Assembly: GCA_013373325.1 (NCBI GenBank)
Contig: JABXIA010000120.1
Location: forward strand, 1 to 64,000
DNA length: 64,000 bases
Source of the DNA: Paracoccaceae bacterium
GTDB taxonomy: Bacteria; Pseudomonadota; Alphaproteobacteria; Rhodobacterales; Rhodobacteraceae
Reading direction: 5' to 3'
Each line of letters opens with the position of its first letter. Position 1 is the first letter of the stretch. Positions 16,433 through 25,500 of the stretch are shown here, one piece after another. The position numbers and the translations under genes were made by a program. Under the pieces are notes generated by a model, which made no database searches, was not told the origin of the DNA, and saw nothing but the letters and a program-made list of their open reading frames with translations.

Positions 16433-16903
16433 ATGCAAACAGGTGTCTTGCGCGTGCTCCGCGCAACCGCCGCCTCCTGGTGGCGACATAGAGAGCTGCG
16501 CCGAACTGGCCAGACGGCGCTGGCACAGCGGCTCGAACGCCAGACCGTCCTGCGTGATCTCGGCTATCTGAAGCAGGCGGCGTCATTGCCAAACGCGCGT
16601 GTGATCTGCGGCGAGGGTGGGACATTCCTCCATCTCGGTTGGACCACCGTGTCGAGTTTCGCGCCGATCGAGCGCTTTCCCTTGGCCGCGCTTACGGTCG
16701 CGCGAGGGACGCCGTTCATCGATATCCGACCCATCAGTGACGTCATCGCCTTCGCGAACGTGCCGCGGGTGGCGCGAGGCGGATCGGTCGACGCTGACCA
16801 TTCAAGTGCCGGCCAGTCTGTCTCGCTGACCACCTACATCGACATGGTCGAAAAGCTCGGCGCGAGCATCACCAACGATCCGCGGCCCTGTCGGTCAACC
16901 TGA
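16433..16903 (+). CDS. Hypothetical protein upstream of ardC
   Basis: This frame of 156 codons begins with MQTGVLRVLRATAASWWRHR and ends 39 bp before ardC on the same strand. I recognise no family. The first half is rich in Arg and aromatic residues, and the middle (GGTFLHLGWTTVSSFAPIERF) looks like ordinary folded protein. The last 40 residues are of doubtful quality and may reflect a shifted frame. An in-frame start at 16418 is possible. It may be an accessory gene of the following block or a degraded one. Confidence 0.4.
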   Translation: MQTGVLRVLRATAASWWRHRELRRTGQTALAQRLERQTVLRDLGYLKQAASLPNARVICGEGGTFLHLGWTTVSSFAPIERFPLAALTVARGTPFIDIRPISDVIAFANVPRVARGGSVDADHSSAGQSVSLTTYIDMVEKLGASITNDPRPCRST

Positions 16904-16942
16904 TCCCCAAACTTCTCACCAACACACGAAAGGACGCCAGCC

Positions 16943-17881
16943 ATGGCCCGATCCCGCACGCCCAAATTCGATGCCTCCGAGGTCATCACAAGCGAAATCA
17001 TTCGCATCATCGAGCGCGGTGTACTGCCGTGGCGCAAGCCATGGACCGCAGGTGGCAGCTCGCGTCCTCTGCGCGTTGGAGGAGAGCCGTACCAGGGGGT
17101 CAACAACTTCATGCTGACCATGCGCACCGTGATGGCGGGCCATAGCTCGCCCTTCTGGATGACGCTGCCTCAGGCCAATGCCTTGGACGCGAAGGTGCGC
17201 AAAGGCGAGAAGTCCTCTGTCGTTGTCTACTACGGCCAAAGCCGGAAAGACGCCGGCGGCGAGGATGATCAGGAGGAGAGCGATGATCGGTCCGAGGAGG
17301 CCGGCATCTACCGCTTCCAGAAATCCTACCGCGTATTCAATGCCTGCCAGATCGAGGGCTTGCCCGACAGCTTCTTCCCCGATCCGGAGCCCGAGCCCGA
17401 GCATCCGCCGTCCGAGCCCATCCCGCACATGCAGGCGTTTTTCGATGCCATCGACATCACAACCGTCTTCACGGGAACGGAAGCGTACTATCTGCCCCCC
17501 GTGGACAAGGTTTACATGCCATCCATCACGCGGTTCCAGGACCCGCGCAATTTCTACGGGGTCTGGGCGCATGAGTTGGCCCATGCGACGAAAGCCCCCC
17601 ATCGATTGAACCGTGATTTCGGGTTCTCGAAGTTTGGCAACACGTCCTATGCGCGCGAGGAGATCGTCGCGGAACTGACCTCGGTGTTTCTGGGGCAGAC
17701 GCTCGGCTTCACGGCGCATACGCTCGAGATGAATGCCGCCTACCTCCACAACTGGTTGCGTGTCCTGCGCTCCGACAAGGGCGCGATCTTCCGGCACGCC
17801 GCCGATGCGCAGCGCGCCTGTGATTATCTGATCGCCAGATCGGAGGCGGGCAGGGCAGGGGAGGTCGACCAGGCCGCTTGA
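16943..17881 (+). CDS. ardC: ArdC-type anti-restriction protein
   Basis: ArdC proteins protect incoming plasmid DNA from restriction. Two domains are visible: an N-terminal single-strand DNA-binding domain (EIIRIIERGVLPWRKPW ... YQGVNNFMLTM, residues about 10-125) and a C-terminal zinc metallopeptidase-like domain with HELAHAT at 210-216 and a downstream glutamate (ARE-E-IVAEL, about 239-245). The acidic segment near residues 105-120 is a linker. The 312-residue length is normal. The start is preceded by GAAAGGA, a leader shared with several genes in this block. Confidence 0.92.
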   Translation: MARSRTPKFDASEVITSEIIRIIERGVLPWRKPWTAGGSSRPLRVGGEPYQGVNNFMLTMRTVMAGHSSPFWMTLPQANALDAKVRKGEKSSVVVYYGQSRKDAGGEDDQEESDDRSEEAGIYRFQKSYRVFNACQIEGLPDSFFPDPEPEPEHPPSEPIPHMQAFFDAIDITTVFTGTEAYYLPPVDKVYMPSITRFQDPRNFYGVWAHELAHATKAPHRLNRDFGFSKFGNTSYAREEIVAELTSVFLGQTLGFTAHTLEMNAAYLHNWLRVLRSDKGAIFRHAADAQRACDYLIARSEAGRAGEVDQAA

Positions 17882-17951
17882 GGGAATGTGTCTCGGCAAA
17901 GGGAAAGCAGGCTTTGGGAAGGGTATTTCAAACTTCTCAAAGGACAGACCC

Positions 17952-18341
17952 ATGACCTCCGTAGCACACCCTCTGACAGACCGCCCAGACCCCGCCGTAA
18001 TCGCCGATCAGAACGATGCCTTCCGCAAGCTCGCCTGCCTCGGGATAGCGCCAGAGGCGCCCATACAAGGCCGCATGCATGTGACTCGCTCGCTCATGGA
18101 GGCCGGTGACGGCTTCATGGCCGAGGCGGTGAAGGCAACCGGTGAGTTTGCCACGTTCGAGCCTGAGAATGACCCGGAAGGCTGGCACGATTTCGGGGCG
18201 GTCGAGATCCGGGGCGAGACCGTGTTCTGGAAACTGGATCTGTATGAAGCAGGCTCGGATTTCCGCTACGGGGCCGAGACCCCGGACAACCCCGCCACCA
18301 CCATGCGCGTGCTGACCATCATGCTGGCGCGCGACTGGTAA
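17952..18341 (+). CDS. DUF3768 family protein
   Basis: The 129-residue product matches DUF3768, a small family common on alphaproteobacterial plasmids, with NDAFRKL near the N-terminus and GWHDFGAVEIRGETVFWKLD in the middle. Its function is unknown. The ATG at 17952 is chosen because CAAAGGACAGACCC precedes it; an earlier in-frame ATG at 17886 would add 22 residues of poor quality. It sits between ardC and the ParB-like gene, in an order often seen on such plasmids. Confidence 0.85.
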   Translation: MTSVAHPLTDRPDPAVIADQNDAFRKLACLGIAPEAPIQGRMHVTRSLMEAGDGFMAEAVKATGEFATFEPENDPEGWHDFGAVEIRGETVFWKLDLYEAGSDFRYGAETPDNPATTMRVLTIMLARDW

Positions 18342-18380
18342 AGGGGCAGGGGACGCCCCCCCCCTGACATCTCAGACGAT

Positions 18381-18425
18381 GAAGGCCCGCTGCCCCTCAA
18401 AAGGCAAAGCGGGCCTTCTGTCGTT
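18381..18425 (+). terminator. Likely transcription terminator
   Basis: GAAGGCCCGCT (18381-18391) pairs perfectly with AGCGGGCCTTC (18408-18418), and TGTCGTTTT follows. The 11-bp GC-rich stem with a partial T run supports Rho-independent termination after the DUF3768 gene. Confidence 0.65.
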
Positions 18426-18496
18426 TTGATCCCCGAAGCCGGGGATTGGTCGCGCGCGAGCGCGGGCCGCACCATACCCATCGAAAAGGACATCCT

Positions 18497-20479
18497 ATGA
18501 CCGCAAGTTTCAAACCCGTCTCCGTCGCTATCGGCGATCTGACCGCCCATCCCGCCAACGTGCGCAGCAACTCCCCGGAAACCTATGACCCCGAGAACAT
18601 CGCGCATCTCAAAGCCAGCATCGCCGTTCTGGGCCTGCTCCAGCCGCTCCTGGTCCAGAAGCTTGACGGCAAATACGCCGTCCTCGCTGGTGGCCGGCGC
18701 CATGCCGCGCTGAAGGAGCTGGTCGCCGACAAGGTCGCGAAGGGGTTCACCGCGAAAACCAAGATCGACTGCCGCCTCGTGCCGGACGATTGCGACGTCA
18801 CCACGGCGCTGTCGCTCGCCGAGAACATCACGCAGGCCCCCATGAATGCGATTGACGAGTTCGAGGCCTTCGCGCGGATGATGGAGGTCGACGGTCAGAC
18901 GCCTGAGACCATCGCAAAGACTTTCGGCACGACCGTTGCCGCCGTGAAAGGCCGGTTGCGCTACGGGCTGATCCACCCCGATATCCGCGCCGCCGCTCGG
19001 GCGAAGACGATCACGCTCGACACGATGAAGGCCTTTGCCGAGCACCCGAGCCAGGAGGTTCAGCGCGAGGTCTACGAGGCGCTCACCAAGGAAGACAGCT
19101 ATCTGCAGGCCTATACCGTCCGGCAAGCGCTCAAATCCCGCGGCGTGCAGGTCAGCGACGATATCGGAGCCTTCGTGCGCGCGGACTACGAGGCGCGTGG
19201 CGGTGCCGTCGCGGCTGACCTTCTGGAAGAGCATTCCGTGCTCGAGGATGCGGCGCTGGTCGAGACCATCCTGCTCGAGAAGCTCGGGGTCGCCGCCGAG
19301 GAGGCTCGCGCGAAACTGGGCTTTGCCTGGGCGGATGCGATGGTCCGCTACGATTACGCGACCATGGCGGACTATGGCCGGGTCTATCCCGGCCCGATCG
19401 AGCCGGATGAGGCTGCCCAGAAGCGCATCGATGAGATCACCGCCGAGCTTGAGCAACTGCAACTCGAGATGGAAGATGAGGGGCTCGACGACGGTGCCTA
19501 CAACGCCCTTTACGACCGCGTCGACGCTCTGGAAGAGGAAGCCCGCGACCTGCAGGAGGCCTATAGCGCCGAGGATCTCGCCCGTGCAGGCGTGATCGCG
19601 TCCTGGTCGGGCGGGCAGGTGACGCTCCATGTGGGCCTCTTGCGCCCGGAGGACATCGTGAAAGAAGAGGGCGCGCGCGCCGCCTCAGCCAACACGACCG
19701 GGGAGGAAGCCCCCGACGCCGGCGAAATCACCTACCCGGCCTCGCTGGCCGACGATCTCAAGACCGAGCGGGCCATGGCATTGGGGGCCGCGATGGCGCT
19801 GCATCCGGAAGCCACGCTCGATCTGACGCTCTTCAAGCTGGTGAGCGACGTTCTGGCCAGCGGCATGGCCGTGACGCAGGCGATCAAGATCGATGCCCGC
19901 AAGGAATACCGCAGCCATGCCAAGATGGACGAGATCGACGAGACCTCGCTCGAGCAGGTGGCGGCGGCGCATGATGCGCTTGATCTCTCCTGGCTCGATG
20001 ACACCCGCGCGCCCGCCGATCAGTTCGCGGCGTTTCGCGCGCTGGAGGCCGGCGAGAAGGCCAAGCTCGTGGCCTATGCCACGGCCAGCACCACGCAGTC
20101 CTGCTTCGCGCGGGACCGCCAGCGCGACAGCCTGATGCATGCGTTCGAGATCGAGATCATGCCCGACATCCGCGCCCACTGGACGCCGAATGCGGCGCTC
20201 TTCAACCGCTTCAAGAAGGCTTGGCTCCTGAAGATCCTCGGCGAGGATCTGGGATTGGCCCAGGAGGCGGTGACGCTGGCCTCGTCGAGCAAGAAAGAGA
20301 TCGTCGCCTTCTGCGACAAGCTCTTCGCCGAGCCCTTCGCCACGCTCACGGACGCGCAGCGCGCTGCCGTGGTCGCCTGGTGCCCGCCGATGATGCAGAC
20401 GGCCGGTGTCGCCTGTGATGAGGCGGAGCCCATCGAGGAATCTCCGGAGCCTGACAGCGAGGTCGCGCAAGCGGCCTGA
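18497..20479 (+). CDS. Large ParB-like plasmid protein
   Basis: The first 250 residues form a ParB-type nuclease/CTP-binding fold: LAGGRRHAALKEL at about 64-76, SLAENITQAPMNAIDEFEAF, and a helix-turn-helix (ETIAKTFGTTVAAVKGRLRYG). The remaining 400 residues are acidic and helical with a coiled-coil-like stretch (EITAELEQLQLEMEDEG), then a unique C-terminus. At 660 residues it is about twice the size of a partition ParB. Such proteins accompany ardC and the methyltransferase-helicase gene on plasmids and are probably not the segregation factor, since repB fills that role. The ATG at 18497 follows GAAAAGGACATCCT. Confidence 0.88.
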   Translation: MTASFKPVSVAIGDLTAHPANVRSNSPETYDPENIAHLKASIAVLGLLQPLLVQKLDGKYAVLAGGRRHAALKELVADKVAKGFTAKTKIDCRLVPDDCDVTTALSLAENITQAPMNAIDEFEAFARMMEVDGQTPETIAKTFGTTVAAVKGRLRYGLIHPDIRAAARAKTITLDTMKAFAEHPSQEVQREVYEALTKEDSYLQAYTVRQALKSRGVQVSDDIGAFVRADYEARGGAVAADLLEEHSVLEDAALVETILLEKLGVAAEEARAKLGFAWADAMVRYDYATMADYGRVYPGPIEPDEAAQKRIDEITAELEQLQLEMEDEGLDDGAYNALYDRVDALEEEARDLQEAYSAEDLARAGVIASWSGGQVTLHVGLLRPEDIVKEEGARAASANTTGEEAPDAGEITYPASLADDLKTERAMALGAAMALHPEATLDLTLFKLVSDVLASGMAVTQAIKIDARKEYRSHAKMDEIDETSLEQVAAAHDALDLSWLDDTRAPADQFAAFRALEAGEKAKLVAYATASTTQSCFARDRQRDSLMHAFEIEIMPDIRAHWTPNAALFNRFKKAWLLKILGEDLGLAQEAVTLASSSKKEIVAFCDKLFAEPFATLTDAQRAAVVAWCPPMMQTAGVACDEAEPIEESPEPDSEVAQAA

Positions 20480-20552
20480 GTCCTCACGCGACCCGCGCGA
20501 GGCATTCCCCGCGCGGGTCGACCCCTCCCACACCCAACGGAAAGACATCCCC

Positions 20553-21146
20553 ATGGCTATTCTCAAGTTCTCTGCCTCCGCTGTTGCGGCGCAAATCGCG
20601 CATGCGCGCGCCTGCAAGACCTTCCTGCCCAACTGGAACGGGCCCGTGGACAGGCCCGCCCTGATCCTCATCGTCGGCAATGGTGTGCATCTGCGCTCGA
20701 ACGGCATCGATGGCACGACCACCCGTATCGTTACCACCGAGCAGGCCGATCCTTCCTTCGCCTTCGCCGACGGCATGAACCCGTTTCGGGACACCGACTG
20801 GATGGCGCAGCGCCGCATGGCGTTTCGTGATCTGACCGGCCAGTTCTACACCGACATCCTGGATGACGTGCAGGTGCTCATCGACCGGGGGCGAGGGGCC
20901 ATCCGGCTCGCCACCGATGGCCACAGCATCCGCGTCTTCGTGCGCCGGGCCTCGGATTATCTCATCGGCGGAACCTACGAAGTGCCCTCGGGCCTCGGCG
21001 GCACCTTCCGGGTTATCCTCAAGGATGCCTGCGACACCTTCGCGATCGTGCAGAACTGCGGCAATTGCGAGGATTTCGACGCCATGCAGCCCTACCGCGT
21101 GCCGCTCGATGCCCTAATGGAACTCGATGACCGGAGGGTGGCGTGA
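20553..21146 (+). CDS. Conserved plasmid protein of unknown function
   Basis: The 197-residue protein begins MAILKFSASAVAAQIAHARA and is soluble, with mixed alpha/beta character and a small Cys pair near the end (NCGNCEDFDAM). I do not recognise a named family. The ATG is preceded by CGGAAAGACATCCCC, the leader shared with neighbouring genes. Its stop overlaps the start of the next gene by one base (TGATG), so the two are probably co-translated. Confidence 0.75.
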   Translation: MAILKFSASAVAAQIAHARACKTFLPNWNGPVDRPALILIVGNGVHLRSNGIDGTTTRIVTTEQADPSFAFADGMNPFRDTDWMAQRRMAFRDLTGQFYTDILDDVQVLIDRGRGAIRLATDGHSIRVFVRRASDYLIGGTYEVPSGLGGTFRVILKDACDTFAIVQNCGNCEDFDAMQPYRVPLDALMELDDRRVA

Positions 21147-21802
21147 TGGGTTGGCTTTTCTACACCGATCGCCGCGTTCAGACCTACGCGGATGAGAAAG
21201 CGGAAATCGCCAGGCTCTGCACCTCTCATGGCGACACGCGCAAAACTGAACTGGTCAAGGCCTGCAAGGTCGGCTCAACCTGGTATGCGGCGGCAAAGGT
21301 CACCAATCTCGACGGCACCCCTGTCGAAGACACGACCTATGTCACCGATGCGGATGGCTCCATCACTTTCGGGGCTGTCTTCCTCACCCGATACGATGAC
21401 GGCTGCTGGGGCTACAAGGACATGGAGGAAAGTGCTGGCCCGAACGAATCTCGTGCTCCGCTTGGGCTGATCGAGCTTCTCTCCGACCTGAAAGACCCGG
21501 ACAGCTACGCCCAGGACTGGCGTCAGCGCTGCCGGAATTGGGCTGCGATCCCGGACTACGAGGAAGGCGACAAGATCAGGCTCGCCACGCCCGTGACGCT
21601 CACCGATGGCAGTACATGCCAGATCGTCACCGCGACGTACTACAAGCGGGGGCGGCAAAAACGCCGCTGCTACCGCATCGAGGAAACCGGTGGGCTCGTA
21701 CGCCTGTCGAAGGCCTCGCTTGCGGGCTCGGAGCTGCTCAGCTCCGCAAAAGGCGAGGCCAGTCCTGTGCTGGCGGAGTTCCTGGCGGGGCAGGGTGGCT
21801 GA
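21146..21802 (+). CDS. Conserved plasmid protein (DUF6927-like)
   Basis: The 218-residue product starts MGWLFYTDRRVQTYADEKAEI. From memory this N-terminus belongs to a family annotated DUF6927, though I hold the number loosely. It has a central beta-rich part (YVTDADGSITFGAVFLTRY) and a basic patch (YYKRGRQKRRCYRIEE), which could bind nucleic acid. It is coupled to the preceding gene through overlapping TGA/ATG. No catalytic motif is visible. Confidence 0.75.
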   Translation: MGWLFYTDRRVQTYADEKAEIARLCTSHGDTRKTELVKACKVGSTWYAAAKVTNLDGTPVEDTTYVTDADGSITFGAVFLTRYDDGCWGYKDMEESAGPNESRAPLGLIELLSDLKDPDSYAQDWRQRCRNWAAIPDYEEGDKIRLATPVTLTDGSTCQIVTATYYKRGRQKRRCYRIEETGGLVRLSKASLAGSELLSSAKGEASPVLAEFLAGQGG

Positions 21803-21860
21803 GTTTCCCGCTGAGACAACACCACGGGACCACGCGCGCACATACTGCCGACTTGAATTC

Positions 21861-21878
21861 GTATCTCAAATGAGATAC
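21861..21878. promoter_or_regulatory. Palindromic operator of the toxin-antitoxin pair
   Basis: GTATCTC and GAGATAC form perfect 7-base arms around AAAT, 28 bp before the antitoxin start. Antitoxins of the RelB/DinJ class bind such palindromes to repress their own operon. GGAGGA at 21895 is the ribosome site. Confidence 0.7.
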
Positions 21879-21906
21879 AACACTTCCATCAACTGGAGGA
21901 CCATCC

Positions 21907-22206
21907 ATGCCTGCCCAAACATCCATGCTTCATGTCCGTGTTGACGATCAGCTGAAAGCACAGGCTTCGGACGCACTTGCGGGCGTCGGTCTGACGCTCT
22001 CCGACGCGGTGCGTATTCTTCTGACCCGCGTGGCCGCAGAAGGCGGCTTGCCTGCCGGATTGACCGCTGATCCGGATGCCTATGACGCCTGGTTCAGGGC
22101 GAAGGTACAGGAAGCGCTGGACGATCCAAGGCCCACAACGCCCCATGCCAAGGCGATGCAAGACGCCCAGGCATTGATTGACGGGAAGCGCCTTGCCAAA
22201 TCTTGA
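21907..22206 (+). CDS. relB: RelB/DinJ-type antitoxin
   Basis: The 99-residue protein has an N-terminal ribbon-helix-helix DNA-binding segment (MLHVRVDDQLKAQASDALAG, then LTLSDAVRILLTRVAAEGGL) typical of RelB/DinJ. A C-terminal tail would neutralise the toxin. A perfect palindrome just upstream fits autoregulation. The toxin start lies within the end of this gene, so the two are translationally coupled, and the antitoxin comes first as in most type II modules. Confidence 0.88.
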   Translation: MPAQTSMLHVRVDDQLKAQASDALAGVGLTLSDAVRILLTRVAAEGGLPAGLTADPDAYDAWFRAKVQEALDDPRPTTPHAKAMQDAQALIDGKRLAKS

Positions 22207-22468
22207 ATGGAAAGCCACGGCCATAGCCGACTTGCTGGCAATCATTGACTACATCTCTGACGACAACCCGGATGCCGCCCAAGTTCTCAAAGACGAGATT
22301 GAACACAAGACGTCCCTCCTTCCAGAACGCCCTCAGATGTACCGCGCGGGCCGTGTGGACGGGACTAGGGAGATGGTTGTTCGGCCGAACTACATCGTGG
22401 TTTATGCTGAAAGCCCTGAGATGGTGACCATTTTGCGCGTTCTTCATGCTGCGCAGCAGTGGCCATGA
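22193..22468 (+). CDS. parE: ParE/RelE-family toxin
   Basis: The 91-residue protein matches the ParE/RelE fold: LEWKATAIADLLAIIDYISD at the start, then REMVVRPNYIVVYAE and VTILRVLHAAQQWP at the C-terminus, the usual ending of this subgroup. I chose the TTG at 22193, which gives MPNLEWKA; a second TTG at 22178 is possible. It overlaps the antitoxin by 14 bp. Whether it attacks gyrase (ParE-like) or mRNA (RelE-like) cannot be told from sequence; the closest look is ParE-like. Confidence 0.85.
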   Translation: MPNLEWKATAIADLLAIIDYISDDNPDAAQVLKDEIEHKTSLLPERPQMYRAGRVDGTREMVVRPNYIVVYAESPEMVTILRVLHAAQQWP

Positions 22469-22497
22469 TCGGGGTGCAGGCCCCCCGCTAAGAAATT

Positions 22498-22535
22498 GCC
22501 CGCTCTACGCCTTCAAAGTGTAGAGCGGGCTTTTT
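22498..22535 (+). terminator. Rho-independent terminator after the toxin gene
   Basis: GCCCGCTCTAC (22498-22508) pairs perfectly with GTAGAGCGGGC (22520-22530), followed by TTTTT. This is the clearest terminator in the window. Confidence 0.9.
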
Positions 22536-22575
22536 GTCCTTTGGAACTCAGACCCTGATCCAAAGGAAAATCCCC

Positions 22576-25500
22576 ATGTCCAAACCCAGAACGGCCAACC
22601 CGGCTCTCGCAATCTCCGAAGCCGATCTCGCCTCTGCGCTAGCGCTTATCGGCACAGAGATCGACCACCAACCCCTGCGCAGCTCAGCGCTCGCGCGCGT
22701 CATGCGCGAGACGTTTCTTGGCAGCAATGCCGGCGGTGCCTGGGACTGGCGCATGGCATATGACCTGATGCAGGCCGCGGCTGTCCAGGTGCTGCTGCGT
22801 GGGAACGGCGTGGCAGGTGACATCGCCGCTGCAAAGCTGCTTGCCTCGCGGCTGCTGACGGAAACCCGCCGGTCAGAGCAGCAGATCCGGCTGCAGCAGT
22901 TTTCCACGCCGTTGTCTTTCGCGGCAATGGTCGTGCGGGCGGCAGCCGTTCGCAAGGGCGAGACTTTGCTGGAGCCCTCGGCTGGCACCGGTGCCCTGGC
23001 TGCTTTCGCCGCCCGGGCCGGTGCCACGCTTCTGCTCAACGAGATCGACCCCTTTCGCCAGCGCCTCCTGCGCGCGGTTTTCGGCGGCGAGGTCACAGGC
23101 CATGACGGCGAGCATATCGATGATCTGCTGCAGAGGCCGGTTCTACCCGACGTCGTGGTGATGAATCCGCCCTTCGCCGCCTCGGTCGATCGGTCGCGGG
23201 ACAAGCACATCGCCGCCAAACATCTCATCGCGGCTGCAAAGCGTCTCGCGCCGGGTGGGCGCCTGGTGGCGATCATGCCGCCGGGGTTCACGCCCGAACG
23301 CGATGCCGCGCATTGGTCCCGCGCCTGCAGCCTCCTGACGCCGCGACTGGCGTTGACGATGCCGGGGCAGGTCTACCGCAAGCTCGGCACAACTGTGGAA
23401 ACCCAGCTCATGATCTTCGACAAGGTGCAGGAGGATTGCGAGATGATCCGCGCCGTTGTGTGCGATCTGGATGAAGCCCTTCCTTTTGTCGACGCCGTGG
23501 CCGCAACCCGGCCTGAGATGCACCCCGCCCAACGGGCAGCAGCGATCCCGCACATTCGGCCGACCGTTCCATCCTCTGCTCCGCGCAAGACCGCCGCTGC
23601 GCCTGTCGCCGCCTCCAAGCCTCGGGCCAATGCCGTTGTCCCGCTAACTTTCACGAGCTTTGATATCCCGCGCGACAACACGCCCATCTCGGACATCTAT
23701 GCGCGCTACCGTCCGCAACGGATCGAGATCGCGGGTGCGCAGGAACATCCCACCCCGCTCGTCGAGAGCATCGCCATGGCCTCGGTTGCCCCGCCCATGC
23801 CCTCAAATACGGGTCGTGATGACTTGCGCCTGCCCGCACGGTTGGTCGAGGAGGGTCACCTCTCCGAGGCGCAGCTGGAAACCATCATCATGGCGCATGA
23901 CGCCCATGGGCGCGACCTGCCCGGTCGGTTTACCATCGATGACGACCAGACCAAGCTGACGCGCGCCGATGATGACCCGGATGCACGTGCCTATCGCCTT
24001 GGCTATTTCCTCGGCGACGGCACCGGTTGCGGCAAGGGGCGCGAATGCGCGGGGCTCATCCTTGTCAACTGGCTGGCCGGGCGCAGGAAGGCGATCTGGG
24101 TCTCCAAATCCGCCACGCTCATCGAGGACGCCATCCGCGACTGGACCGATCTCGGCGGCTCGCCCGCCGACATCCAGCCGGTCTCCAAATGGAAACCGGA
24201 CCAGTCCATCCCGATGGGCGACGGCATCCTATTTGTCACCTACGCCACGCTGCGGTCCGCGGGCAAATGCGGCACCACGCGACTGAGCCAGATCCTCGCC
24301 TGGATGGGCGAAGACTTTGAAGGCGTGCTGGCCTTTGATGAGGCCCATGCCATGCAGAACGCGGCCGGGTCCGAGCAGGGCAGGGGGGTCAAACCCTCCC
24401 AGCAGGGCCTTGCTGGCCTCCGGCTGCAACTGGCAGCACCCCGCGCTCGCGTCTTCTACATCTCGGCCACGGGTGCGACGAGCGTCCACAACCTCGCCTA
24501 TGCCGCGCGGCTGGGGCTCTGGGGGCAGGGCCCCGAATACCCCTTCCCAAGCCGCGAGAGCTTCGTTTCTGCGATGGAAGCCGGCGGCGTGGCTGCCATG
24601 GAGGTGGTCGCGCGCGATCTCAAGACGCTCGGGCTCTACACGGCGCGTGCCCTCAGTTTTGATGGGGTGGAGTATGACGTGCTCGAACACGCGCTGACCC
24701 CGGCCCAGATCGAGATCTACGACGCATACGCGGGTGCTTTTCGGATGATCCACCACAATCTCGAAGCGGCGCTGACTGCGACCGGCGTCAACGACGCCTC
24801 GGGGGAAACTAATGCGTCGGCCGCACGCGCCTCGGCCAAGTCCCGCTTCGAGAGCACGAAGCAGCGCTTCTTCAACCATCTCCTGATGGGCATGAAAGCC
24901 CCGACCATCATCCGTGCGATCAAGGACGACCTGGCGGCAGGCAATGCTTGCGTCATCCAGGTTGTCTCGACAGGCGAGAGCCTGCTGAAGCGTCGGCTTG
25001 AGGCGATGGACCCGGAGGATGAACTCGTCGAGGGTGCCTTGACGCCGCGCGACTATGTTCTGGGCTACCTCGAACAGGCCTTCCCGATCCATGCGCAAAA
25101 GCTCGTGGAGATCGACGGCAATATGGTGGCGGAACCCTTGCGGGATGAGACCGGGGCGCTCGTTGTCTCGCGCGAGGCGCTCGCTTTGCGTGACGCGGCC
25201 ATGATGGAATTGATGACGCTGGCGGCGATCCCCTCGGCGCTCGATCAGATCCTCTGGGCATTTGGCGATGAGGCCGTGGCAGAAGTCACGGGGCGGTTCA
25301 TCCGGCCACTCAAGGCCGAGGATGGCCATCTCTTCATCGAGAAGCGCAGCGCCAGCAGCAATTCGTCCGAGACCCAAGCCTTCATGGACGGCGAAAAGGA
25401 TATCCTGATCTTCTCCGACGCGGGCGGTACGGGCCGGTCCTACCATGCGGCGCAAACCGCGAAGAACCAGAAACGGCGGCGGCACTATCTTCTGGAGCCC